A DNA stretch of 25,374 bases from a virus. The translations under genes were made by a program, and so were the position numbers. This document shows positions 13,859 through 19,530 of this stretch, piece after piece (position 1 is the stretch's first letter; the number at the start of each line of letters is the position of its first letter). The notes beneath the pieces are model-generated. The model was not told where the DNA came from. It saw only the letters and a list, made by a program, of their open reading frames with translations, and made no database searches. Where the stretch lies: IMG/VR virus record IMGVR_UViG_3300047095_001435, positions 1 to 25,374 of that record; one strand, given 5' to 3'.

Positions 13859-13936
13859 CTAGGGATTATCCGGAGGAAAGAGAATGGTGATGGCCACATG
13901 GATTGCAGCCATCAAAAGGTCGATGACTTTATCCAT
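13859..13936 (-). CDS. 25-aa hydrophobic microprotein
   Basis: MDKVIDLLMAAIHVAITILF followed by PPDNP. Almost all of it would form one membrane helix with a short polar end. The ATG sits one base after the TGA of the upstream 56-aa gene (TGA A ATG), so translation probably depends on re-initiation; no independent Shine-Dalgarno is evident. Very short, so coding potential cannot be tested by composition. A phage membrane microprotein is plausible. Confidence 0.45.
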   Translation of the reverse strand: MDKVIDLLMAAIHVAITILFPPDNP

Positions 13937-13937
13937 T

Positions 13938-14108
13938 TCAATACTGAACCGTCGGGATGTACAAATCCTTGAGGTCTGCCAGTACAGAGGATGCAGAGGT
14001 ACCGATAGATTTGGCGTACTCCATGATCGGAGTAACCAATTCCTGATGACGGAGCGCATTGCTTTCCATGAAAGCAGCATACAGATTGAGAAGTTGAAAG
14101 AAGCTCAT
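13938..14108 (-). CDS. Small helical protein, 56 aa
   Basis: MSFFQLLNLYAAFMESNALR, then ELVTPIMEYAKSIGTSASSV and a final LYIPTVQY. Mostly helical and slightly acidic. I chose the ATG at 14108 because AAGGAG lies 7-12 bases upstream; a longer frame begins inside the previous membrane-protein gene. No family recognised. Confidence 0.68.
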   Translation of the reverse strand: MSFFQLLNLYAAFMESNALRHQELVTPIMEYAKSIGTSASSVLADLKDLYIPTVQY

Positions 14109-14118
14109 TTGAATCTCC

Positions 14119-14265
14119 TTAATGACAGAGAGGTTGAATGATGGAATTACCAGGACGATACGGATGGGTACACCAATTAGGTAAGTTGTATTCAAAGAGT
14201 TGAATCATGAATCCTACCCAGATACCAATGACCAGGAATACTACAACGATGAATAGTTTATCCAT
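14119..14265 (-). CDS. Small membrane protein, 48 aa; first gene of unit E2
   Basis: MDKLFIVVVFLVIGIWVGFM forms one clear transmembrane helix (residues 4-20), followed by a polar tail with WCTHPYRPGN and a terminal CH. ATG at 14265 has AGGAG about 8 bases upstream. It is the first gene of the six-gene unit, about 36 bases below the predicted start from hairpin 14307-14320. It begins with MDK like the 25-aa microprotein downstream, but the similarity is too short to claim a duplication. Confidence 0.7.
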   Translation of the reverse strand: MDKLFIVVVFLVIGIWVGFMIQLFEYNLPNWCTHPYRPGNSIIQPLCH

Positions 14266-14306
14266 GAGACTTCTCCTATTTGAATAGAACCAGTTGTTCC
14301 AGATAT

Positions 14307-14320
14307 ATCGCGTAAGCGAT
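14307..14320 (-). promoter_or_regulatory. Putative early promoter hairpin for unit E2
   Basis: ATCGC-GTAA-GCGAT on the plus (template) strand: a 5-bp stem with a GNNA tetraloop closed by C-G, a type of loop that makes single-stranded DNA hairpins unusually stable. Predicted start near 14301, leaving a short leader to the ATG at 14265. Confidence 0.65.
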
Positions 14321-14389
14321 GCTTTTCACAGTTAGGTTATCGGGTAGATATCGGAACGGAGAAAAGGGAGGAGAAGAGGGAGAATACCT

Positions 14390-14424
14390 AATAACTACTA
14401 GGATGCTACATCCTGATAGTTATT
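14390..14424. repeat. Two-part inverted repeat with a 3-base loop
   Basis: Outer 8-bp stem AATAACTA/TAGTTATT and inner 6-bp stem AGGATG/CATCCT, loop CTA, with a 2+2 internal bulge. The inner hairpin has the same stem length and loop size as classic N4 early promoter hairpins, but no gene starts directly below it. Confidence 0.8.
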
Positions 14425-14472
14425 TCCTATAACCCTCACGAGTTGAATGAGGAGGAAATGAATAGACTGAAT

Positions 14473-14534
14473 CACACTGGAGATAAAGAATAAAAAGAGG
14501 AGTTCTTTCTATTGGATGGACTATCTCCAGTGTG
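14473..14534. repeat. 13-bp perfect inverted repeat with a 36-base loop
   Basis: CACACTGGAGATA at 14473-14485 and its reverse complement at 14522-14534. The loop contains GAGGAG within a smaller AAAGA/TCTTT pairing. A structure of this size in a gene-free spacer may mark a packaging, replication or regulatory site. Confidence 0.85.
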
Positions 14535-14558
14535 TGGTGTGTGGTGTGTAATGTGTAA
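14531..14558. repeat. Four 7-base tandem repeats TGTGTRR
   Basis: TGTGTGG twice, then TGTGTAA twice, without gaps. The first copy overlaps the right arm of the 13-bp inverted repeat, and the last lies in the T-tract region of the E1 terminator. Confidence 0.85.
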
Positions 14559-14586
14559 AAGGTTTATACCCACTCCGAAGAGTGGG
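14557..14586 (-). terminator. Terminator after the 77-aa gene (end of unit E1)
   Basis: Minus-strand stem CCCACTC/GAGTGGG capped by a TTCG loop (C-UUCG-G in RNA, an extra-stable tetraloop), followed by TATAAACCTTTT. It lies 12 bases beyond the gene's stop. The T-tract is interrupted, so efficiency is uncertain. Confidence 0.7.
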
Positions 14587-14598
14587 CATGGGTACTAC

Positions 14599-14832
14599 TT
14601 AGGCTGCTTTGACGGCACGGGCTGCTTGCTTGTCTGCGGCTGCCAGTTCAGCGTCGAGCTGCTTCATCTGCTTGGCACGGTTGGCACGGGCTTCGTCACA
14701 GTAGGCACCAGCGGTTTCTTCTGCGGTGACAGCCAGATGTTCCAATGCCTTGGCGCCGTGATCCACTGCACTCATGGTGGTGGTGAGGGTGCCGAAGAAT
14801 TGACGGACAAATACAGAGATAGCGGTAAACAT
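14599..14832 (-). CDS. Small Ala-rich helical protein, 77 aa; first early gene
   Basis: An amphipathic start (MFTAISVFVRQFFGTLTTTM), followed by a long Ala/Glu/Lys helix (AVTAEETAGAYCDEARANRA onward) that probably forms a coiled coil. Similar short proteins occur at the start of the early region of N4-type phages, as far as I recall, without a known role. ATG at 14832 has AAGGAG 7 bases upstream. It lies alone between a promoter-like hairpin and a terminator, predicting strong very early expression. The first 20 residues could lie on a membrane surface. Confidence 0.75.
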   Translation of the reverse strand: MFTAISVFVRQFFGTLTTTMSAVDHGAKALEHLAVTAEETAGAYCDEARANRAKQMKQLDAELAAADKQAARAVKAA

Positions 14833-14887
14833 GGTGATACTCCTTATAAGGGTGAATGAAAGACGGTCACGTTAACCATCCATCACT

Positions 14888-14901
14888 ACCGCGACAGCGG
14901 T
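14888..14901 (-). promoter_or_regulatory. Putative early promoter hairpin for unit E1
   Basis: ACCGC-GACA-GCGGT on the plus (template) strand: a perfect 5-bp stem with a GNNA loop. Predicted start near 14883, about 50 bases before the ATG at 14832. It is the outermost early promoter, closest to the late genes. Confidence 0.62.
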
Positions 14902-15016
14902 GCATGTAGGGGTAGGGTGGTGGAATCAGGCCAAAAGTTAAGGAGGGGGGGGGGGTGTTTTGTTTTTGACGTTGATGTAGGTAAGCCCTGCACTCATAGG
15001 CAAAAATGAAAATTTG

Positions 15017-15044
15017 CCAGAACCCTTTGCTTAATTATTGAGCA
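15017..15044. repeat. Direct-repeat element, copy 1 (CCAGAACCCTTTGC plus hairpin)
   Basis: The 14-base core at 15017-15030 is identical to that at 15075-15088. It is followed here by TGCTTAA-TTA-TTGAGCA, a 7-bp stem with one G-T pair, and then CACC. Probably a regulatory element of the late leader. Confidence 0.75.
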
Positions 15045-15074
15045 CCTACTACCGTACCCATTTTATAAAAAATC

Positions 15075-15102
15075 CCAGAACCCTTTGCCTATTTTTTAGG
15101 CA
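15075..15102. repeat. Direct-repeat element, copy 2 (CCAGAACCCTTTGC plus hairpin)
   Basis: Same 14-base core, here followed by TGCCTA-TTTTT-TAGGCA and then CACC. The hairpin sequence differs from copy 1 while pairing and position are kept, which suggests that structure is under selection. Confidence 0.75.
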
Positions 15103-15139
15103 CCGTTATTTTCTTTTCTATTAAGTACTCCGGGGGTTA

Positions 15140-15171
15140 TGAATACTAATTTGTGTACGAATTAGTATTCA
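15140..15171. repeat. 12-bp perfect inverted repeat
   Basis: TGAATACTAATT and its complement separated by 8 bases. AT-rich, with half-sites about two helical turns apart centre to centre. It fits an operator for a dimeric regulator over the possible late promoter. Confidence 0.8.
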
Positions 15172-15176
15172 ACTAC

Positions 15177-15215
15177 TATACGGACCCGATACATTAACTC
15201 TCGGGTAACCGTATA
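15177..15215 (+). promoter_or_regulatory. 5' leader hairpin directly upstream of the small terminase gene
   Basis: TATACGG-ACCCGA pairs with TCGGGT-AA-CCGTATA: 13 bp with a 2-base bulge and an 11-base loop, ending 3 bases before the ATG at 15219. The start lacks a good Shine-Dalgarno and would be buried beside this hairpin. Translation of the packaging genes may therefore be controlled by leader folding. Confidence 0.6.
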
Positions 15216-15218
15216 TTC

Positions 15219-15905
15219 ATGCTAACCCTCGATCAATTCAAATTGGCTTTACCCGATAAGGTAAAGAAGTCGATCAACCAGGAGTTGATTGACCAGATTA
15301 ACAACACCCTCTCTGATCCAGAGATGTTTGAAAGTTATCGGGATAACCTGATCAGCTATACGAAGGTAATGGCTGATGGGAAATTCAAGGTAACCAGTTA
15401 TGTGGACGCTGTTCGATATGTCAGTTTCAAACTGATGGGATGTACCAATATCGAGGCGTACACCAAGACATTCCCTGATAAATATCAGCGGTTCATTCAG
15501 CAAGGTATTCAAGCCAAGGATATTGCTTCCTACGTCACGGCTTACAACAAATCCAAGCTGGTGAATCTGATCTTCGAACAGACTCTGATTCCCAGCCATG
15601 TGCTGAACCAGGATCTATATCAACGGGCGCTGAATGTGCAGGCCGATCTGATGATCAACGCCAAGAGCGAAAAGGTGCGGTGCGATGCGGCGAACTCATT
15701 GCTCACCCAGTTGAAGGCTCCCGAGGTGAAGAAGGTCGAGCTGGATATCGGCGTCAAGGAGGATTCCTCTATCGCCGCATTGAGGGCGACCACGATGGAG
15801 CTGGCTCGTCAGCAGCGGCTGATGATGGAAAGCGGGGCGATGAATGCACAGCAAGTCGCCCATGGAAAACTGATTATTGATGTAACCCCGGAGATAGTGG
15901 AATGA
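15219..15905 (+). CDS. Putative terminase small subunit, 228 aa
   Basis: Called from position and protein type: first late gene, two genes upstream of the large terminase, as for the small subunit in N4-type phages. The protein is helical, with YTKTFPDKYQRFIQQGIQAK (about 88-107) possibly part of a DNA-binding region and a helical C-terminal half (AALRATTMELARQQRLMMES, about 192-211) suited to ring assembly. It would recognise the genome end and load the large subunit. The stop overlaps the next gene's start (ATGA), so translation is coupled. The ATG at 15219 has no clear Shine-Dalgarno and follows a leader hairpin. Confidence 0.7.
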   Translation: MLTLDQFKLALPDKVKKSINQELIDQINNTLSDPEMFESYRDNLISYTKVMADGKFKVTSYVDAVRYVSFKLMGCTNIEAYTKTFPDKYQRFIQQGIQAKDIASYVTAYNKSKLVNLIFEQTLIPSHVLNQDLYQRALNVQADLMINAKSEKVRCDAANSLLTQLKAPEVKKVELDIGVKEDSSIAALRATTMELARQQRLMMESGAMNAQQVAHGKLIIDVTPEIVE

Positions 15906-16444
15906 AATCTTATATTGGAATCAAGATGGTCATGGGTCATCCGATGAGTCGGGGCGAATACAACCTGTACCGGGGCTGGGTAGTTCCGTCTGACGAGAAT
16001 CCTGCTGATGAGGGCTTTTTGGTTGAGTACGTGGATGGAGGCAAGGCGAACCACTCTGCTCATGACGGGTATATCAGCTGGTCGCCCAAAGATGTCTTTG
16101 AGCGTGCCTATCGTCCTTCCCTTGGCTTGGACTTCGGGGTGGCGTTGCAGGCTTTGAAGGTAGGTCATCGCGTAGCCCGTGAAGGTTGGTACGGCAAGGG
16201 GATGTGGCTGACGCTATCTGGTCCGTTGGGAGGTCGGCGTATCCCGGCTGAGATGTTCTGGAGTAAGCGGAATGCTGAGTACGCTGCCCAGACGATGGAT
16301 GGGCAAGCCAATGTGCTCCCCTGCATCACGATGAAGACCGCCGATGGATCTATTCAGATGGGTTGGCTGGCTTCGCAGGCTGACATGCTGGCCGAGGACT
16401 GGTTTGTGATTGAGGCTGCCCCTGATGGACTGATGAATGGCTAA
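15902..16444 (+). CDS. Two-domain protein with C-terminal Tad2-like (DUF2829) domain, 180 aa
   Basis: C-terminal domain (about 77-171): DFGVALQALKVGHRVAREGW, then GKGMWLTL, later LPCITMKTADGSIQMGWLAS and DMLAEDWFVI. This is the DUF2829 signature. That family includes Tad2, which sequesters the NAD-derived signal of the bacterial Thoeris defence. The N-terminal domain (1-71: MSRGEYNLYRGWVVPSDENP, then EGFLVEYVDGG and GYISWSPKDVFERAY) is another recurrent phage module of unknown function. It is coupled to both terminase genes by overlaps of 4 and 8 bases, an odd place for a defence inhibitor. GGAG lies 8 bases before the ATG. Ligand-pocket residues cannot be judged by eye. Confidence 0.82.
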   Translation: MKSYIGIKMVMGHPMSRGEYNLYRGWVVPSDENPADEGFLVEYVDGGKANHSAHDGYISWSPKDVFERAYRPSLGLDFGVALQALKVGHRVAREGWYGKGMWLTLSGPLGGRRIPAEMFWSKRNAEYAAQTMDGQANVLPCITMKTADGSIQMGWLASQADMLAEDWFVIEAAPDGLMNG

Positions 16445-18047
16445 TCATCTCAATAGTGATGGGATGCCTTGGAAGGTTGAGGACTACCTCAACAGCACCA
16501 ATTACAAGATCAAGCCAGGGTACGTTCCCAGCGATTTCGCACTGGAGTTCGTGACCTTCATCAAGCTGGTCAATGGTGCCGAGGGGGAGGAACACAAGAC
16601 CCCCTTGGTCCATTACTACATGCTTGATACGCTGACCGAGGGCGGCAAGCGGATCATCAATCTCTGCCACCGAGGCATCGCCAAAACCACTGTGATGGCC
16701 GAGTACCTGTTTTTGTACATCGCCACTTATGGTGAGCTTCCTGGCTTCGGTCGGGTGGACCTGGCTTTGTATGTCTCTGACTCCATCGAAAACGGGGTCA
16801 AGAACATGCGGAAGAATCTGGAGTTCCGTTGGGAAAACTCCGACTTCCTTCGCCAGTACGTACCGGAGGTACGCTTCACCGACATCCGTTGGGAATTCAA
16901 GAACGCTGATGGCAAGGTTCTGATCATCAAGGGCTATGGTGCCAAGACGGGTGTTCGGGGTGCCAAGGAAATGGGGAAACGCCCCCAGCTGGCGGTGCTC
17001 GATGACCTGATCAGCGACGAGGATGCCCGTTCAGCTACCGTCATTGCAGCGGTGGAGGATACGGTTTACAAGGCGGTGAACTACGCCTTGCATCCGACCA
17101 AGAACATGATCATCTGGTCAGGGACACCTTTCAACGCGAAAGATCCTTTGTACAAGGCTGTTGAATCCGGAGCGTGGAGCGTCAATGTCTTCCCGGTCTG
17201 TGAGCAATTCCCTTGTACAAAGGAAGAGTTCCGGGGTAGTTGGCCAGATCGCTTCACCTATGAGTACGTCAAGGAGCAATACGACAATGCAGTGAAGCTG
17301 GGCAAGGTGGATACGTTCAATCAGGAACTGATGCTACGCATCATGTCCGACGAAGAACGGATGATCCAGGATCACGACATTGCTTGGTACAAGATTGATG
17401 CGGTCCTCCGCCACAAAGGCAGGTTCAACTTCTACATTACGACTGACTTTGCCACTTCTGAGAAGCAGAAGTCTGACTTCTCGGTGATCAGCGTCTGGGC
17501 GTACAACAATGTAGGCGATTGGTTGTGGGTGGATGGCATCTGCAAGCGACAGTTAATGGACAAGACAGTAGATGACCTGTTCAGGCTGGCTCAGATGTAC
17601 CGCCCCCAACAAGTAGGCATTGAAGTCTCTGGTCAGCAGGGTGGGTTCATCCAGTGGATCATGGGCGAGATGATGAACCGCAACATCTACTTCCCCTTGG
17701 CTTCGGAAGGGAATGATGCCAAGCCGGGTATCCGCCCGAATACCAACAAGCTGGTTCGATTCAATACGGTGGTTCCCTGGTTCAAATCACGGAAGGTTTT
17801 CTTCCCGATTGAGAAGAAGTCCACCCCTGAACTGGCTGAAGCAGTTACCGAACTCAGCCTGGTTACCCCGGCAGGGTTCAAAAGTAAGCACGATGACTTC
17901 GCAGACACCATCTCCATGCTGTCTTCACTCACCCCATGGAAGCCCTCGGAAGAGGCGCCCCTGAGTGAAGTCGCTGGCAAGGATGGAATGTGGGATATCG
18001 AGTCTCCTGATGTGGTTGTTGACCGCATGGCTTCGTACATTGTTTAA
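16437..18047 (+). CDS. Terminase large subunit, 536 aa
   Basis: The DNA-packaging motor. ATPase: Walker A variant CHRGIAKTT (77-85), Walker B LAVLDD (185-190), coupling motif SGTPF (228-232). RNase H-like nuclease: TTDFATSEKQKSDFSV (335-350; D337), a central acidic IEVSGQQGG (E396) and KHDDFADTISM (D487 and neighbours). All key acidic residues are present, so it should be active for both translocation and cleavage. The start overlaps the Tad2-like gene by 8 bases. The length agrees with N4-type large terminases. Confidence 0.94.
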   Translation: MANHLNSDGMPWKVEDYLNSTNYKIKPGYVPSDFALEFVTFIKLVNGAEGEEHKTPLVHYYMLDTLTEGGKRIINLCHRGIAKTTVMAEYLFLYIATYGELPGFGRVDLALYVSDSIENGVKNMRKNLEFRWENSDFLRQYVPEVRFTDIRWEFKNADGKVLIIKGYGAKTGVRGAKEMGKRPQLAVLDDLISDEDARSATVIAAVEDTVYKAVNYALHPTKNMIIWSGTPFNAKDPLYKAVESGAWSVNVFPVCEQFPCTKEEFRGSWPDRFTYEYVKEQYDNAVKLGKVDTFNQELMLRIMSDEERMIQDHDIAWYKIDAVLRHKGRFNFYITTDFATSEKQKSDFSVISVWAYNNVGDWLWVDGICKRQLMDKTVDDLFRLAQMYRPQQVGIEVSGQQGGFIQWIMGEMMNRNIYFPLASEGNDAKPGIRPNTNKLVRFNTVVPWFKSRKVFFPIEKKSTPELAEAVTELSLVTPAGFKSKHDDFADTISMLSSLTPWKPSEEAPLSEVAGKDGMWDIESPDVVVDRMASYIV

Positions 18048-18056
18048 GGAAACCAG

Positions 18057-18728
18057 ATGAAACTCATTGAAGTATTTGACGCATTGGCTGCCGGGGAGCT
18101 TTCCCAGCTGGCTATCGTGGACCAAACCACCGGGGTGATTGAGGAAGCCAGTTATCCGAAGGTGATCAACCATCTCAACCTTGGTTTGACGGCCTTGTAC
18201 AAGCGGTTCAACCTCAAGGAACAACGACTGACCTTCCCGATTACCCAGGATGGCAACGTGTACCGCCTGGATGTGGCCGATATTCTCAAAATCGAACGCA
18301 TCGAAACGGCAGAAGGGGCGGAACTCCCCCTCAATAATGAGGCTGACCCGTACAGCTGCTTCACTCTGAGCATGACTACGGTTCGGGTGCCCCAGGCTAT
18401 TGTCGATCAGGGTATGGATCTTCCGGAAAAGTACAAAACCAGTGAGTTGGTTGTGGTTTATCGGGCAAATCACCCCAAATTGGTGATGGAAAACGGGGAA
18501 ATTGATCCAGAAACTACCGAAGTTGAGCTTCCGTTCAGCTACCTGGAGGCACTTCTCTATTTCGTGGCTTCCCGTTGCTACAACCCCATTGGTATTTCGT
18601 CTGAAATCAATCCTGGCATGTCCTGGTCAGCCAAATATGAAAGGGAATGTCAGCAACTGGAGGGTCAAAGTTTTGATATTGACGCTACGGCAGGCAATAC
18701 CCGGCTGGAAAGGAATGGTTGGGTATAA
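18057..18728 (+). CDS. Putative head-tail adaptor / structural protein, 223 aa
   Basis: Helical N-terminus (MKLIEVFDALAAGELSQLAI), a central beta region with YRLDVADILKIERIETAEG, and a C-terminal helical part (LEALLYFVASRCYNPIGISS, then SWSAKYERECQQLEGQSFDI). The last pattern is that of adaptor proteins which attach beneath the portal. N4-type phages have a structural gene (gene 67 in N4) beside the large terminase. The ATG is 9 bases after the terminase stop with AAGGAAA upstream, and a strong terminator follows. The assignment as adaptor is by pattern and position only. Confidence 0.55.
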   Translation: MKLIEVFDALAAGELSQLAIVDQTTGVIEEASYPKVINHLNLGLTALYKRFNLKEQRLTFPITQDGNVYRLDVADILKIERIETAEGAELPLNNEADPYSCFTLSMTTVRVPQAIVDQGMDLPEKYKTSELVVVYRANHPKLVMENGEIDPETTEVELPFSYLEALLYFVASRCYNPIGISSEINPGMSWSAKYERECQQLEGQSFDIDATAGNTRLERNGWV

Positions 18729-18734
18729 AAGAAA

Positions 18735-18754
18735 GCCCCCAAACGGGGGCTTTT
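18735..18754. terminator. Bidirectional terminator between convergent late genes
   Basis: GCCCCC-AAAC-GGGGGC followed by TTTTG on the plus strand; read on the minus strand the same stem is followed by TTTCTTTTAT. It serves the adaptor gene from the left and the fibre cassette from the right. Confidence 0.9.
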
Positions 18755-18759
18755 GTTGC

Positions 18760-19143
18760 TTAATCCACTGAGGAGTACGCTCCAGGTAGGTAATACCCGT
18801 TCCCGAACAGGCGAACAGCAGCGTACATTAGCCAGGCTTTCCAAACAGGCACGCCGGACACCAGGACGGCTTCCCTGAAGATCCGGTCGGCCTGTTTCCG
18901 GGGGAATGTGCCCGAGGCGTATAGCCAGTCATGCAAAGCTGCTGCTGCCTGAGCAATGTCACCCAGCATGTCGAAGATGAAAGGCACCCTGGGCACCGAA
19001 GCGAAATCCGTGACGAAGCCACAAGGTACCGTGATCACGGATTTCGTCATGTCGCTGTGGTAAAACAGGGGTGAAATCAGCGTCCATCGGTTGTCGTTTC
19101 CAGGGGTGTACCGGACTTCCAGCGTATTCATGAACTTGCTCAT
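18760..19143 (-). CDS. DUF1353 family phage protein, 127 aa
   Basis: Matches DUF1353: VPCGFVTDFASVPRVPF (39-55), then AAALHDWLYASG (67-78), then KQADRIFREAV (83-93) and a hydrophobic WKAWLMYAAVRLFG (101-114). The family is frequent near tail or lysis genes of phages, and its function is unknown. The conserved FxTDxASVPR and HDxLY motifs, both intact, look catalytic or metal-binding but are unproven. The start overlaps the preceding gene's stop by four bases (ATGA). It is last in the minus-strand fibre cassette. Confidence 0.85.
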   Translation of the reverse strand: MSKFMNTLEVRYTPGNDNRWTLISPLFYHSDMTKSVITVPCGFVTDFASVPRVPFIFDMLGDIAQAAAALHDWLYASGTFPRKQADRIFREAVLVSGVPVWKAWLMYAAVRLFGNGYYLPGAYSSVD

Positions 19144-19529
19144 AGCGTTTCAGCCAGGAGGAAGAGTCCATCAATCTGATGGTCCGTCATTGTCAACATT
19201 TCCTGTACAACTTTCAGGGCAGGCCAATCCCGCCTGATAGTTTGTCCCTTGAACCAGTCAATTTGAATCGCCCGATCCGCCTGGGATACTACCTGCTCCA
19301 CCATATCGAGCATCCCTGCTCGCAATAGTGCTTGTTGAGCCTGGCGCATAGTGACTTCTTGCGGGACTACTGGCGTTGGATAATCTACGACTCGGGGGGT
19401 ATTTCCTGACTCTACCCAGCTAACGTAGGCAACATAGTTAGGATCGGTCACGCTTTGGCAGGGGGCCACTTCTACCCCATCATCGTCCCGCGTCACTGAC
19501 CCAGATTGCAAATGAATTGTGTAGCTCAT
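19140..19529 (-). CDS. Putative tail-fibre accessory or assembly protein, 129 aa
   Basis: The C-terminal half (about 59-129: VTMRQAQQALLRAGMLDMVE, then IQIDWFKGQTIRRDWPALKV and a LTDxQLDxLF-like TMTDHQIDGLFLLAE) follows the helical pattern common in small proteins beside phage tail fibres. The N-terminal half is a strand-rich segment (MSYTIHLQSGSVTRDDDGVE). It sits directly after the fibre gene and overlaps the DUF1353 gene. An assembly chaperone or a minor tail part are both possible. Confidence 0.6.
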   Translation of the reverse strand: MSYTIHLQSGSVTRDDDGVEVAPCQSVTDPNYVAYVSWVESGNTPRVVDYPTPVVPQEVTMRQAQQALLRAGMLDMVEQVVSQADRAIQIDWFKGQTIRRDWPALKVVQEMLTMTDHQIDGLFLLAETL

Positions 19530-19530
19530 G

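Larger units (their letters stand above)
14321..14556. other. Gene-free stretch with nested inverted repeats
   Basis: No gene longer than 11 codons with support. It contains a purine-rich run (14361-14384), a hairpin AATAACTA/TAGTTATT enclosing AGGATG-CTA-CATCCT (14390-14424), a 13-bp inverted repeat (14473-14534) and a 7-base tandem repeat (14531-14558). It lies between the terminator of E1 and the promoter hairpin of E2. Two plus-strand frames of 10 and 11 codons (from 14459 and 14516) have GAGGAG ahead of them but are too short to call. Confidence 0.6.
14902..15218. other. Divergent early/late spacer with ordered repeats
   Basis: No gene seen. From left to right: a G11 run (14945-14955), GGCAAA/TTTGCC pairing around 14999-15018, two copies of a CCAGAACCCTTTGC element each followed by a hairpin (15017-15044, 15075-15102), a 12-bp inverted repeat (15140-15171) and a hairpin just before the small-terminase start (15177-15215). 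A sigma70-like pair TTGTGT (15151-15156) and TACTAT (15174-15179), 17 bases apart, could be a late promoter for host RNA polymerase; the match is modest. Confidence 0.6.

Noticed and set aside
14390-14424. Fifth early promoter hairpin
   Set aside because: Its inner stem and 3-base loop look N4-like, but it lacks the CGC-GNNA-GCG core and no gene starts directly below it.
14456-14551. Two plus-strand frames of 10 and 11 codons, each after GAGGAG
   Set aside because: The ribosome-site-like sequence is there, but the frames are too short to support, and the bases are part of inverted and tandem repeats. Possible leader peptides at most.
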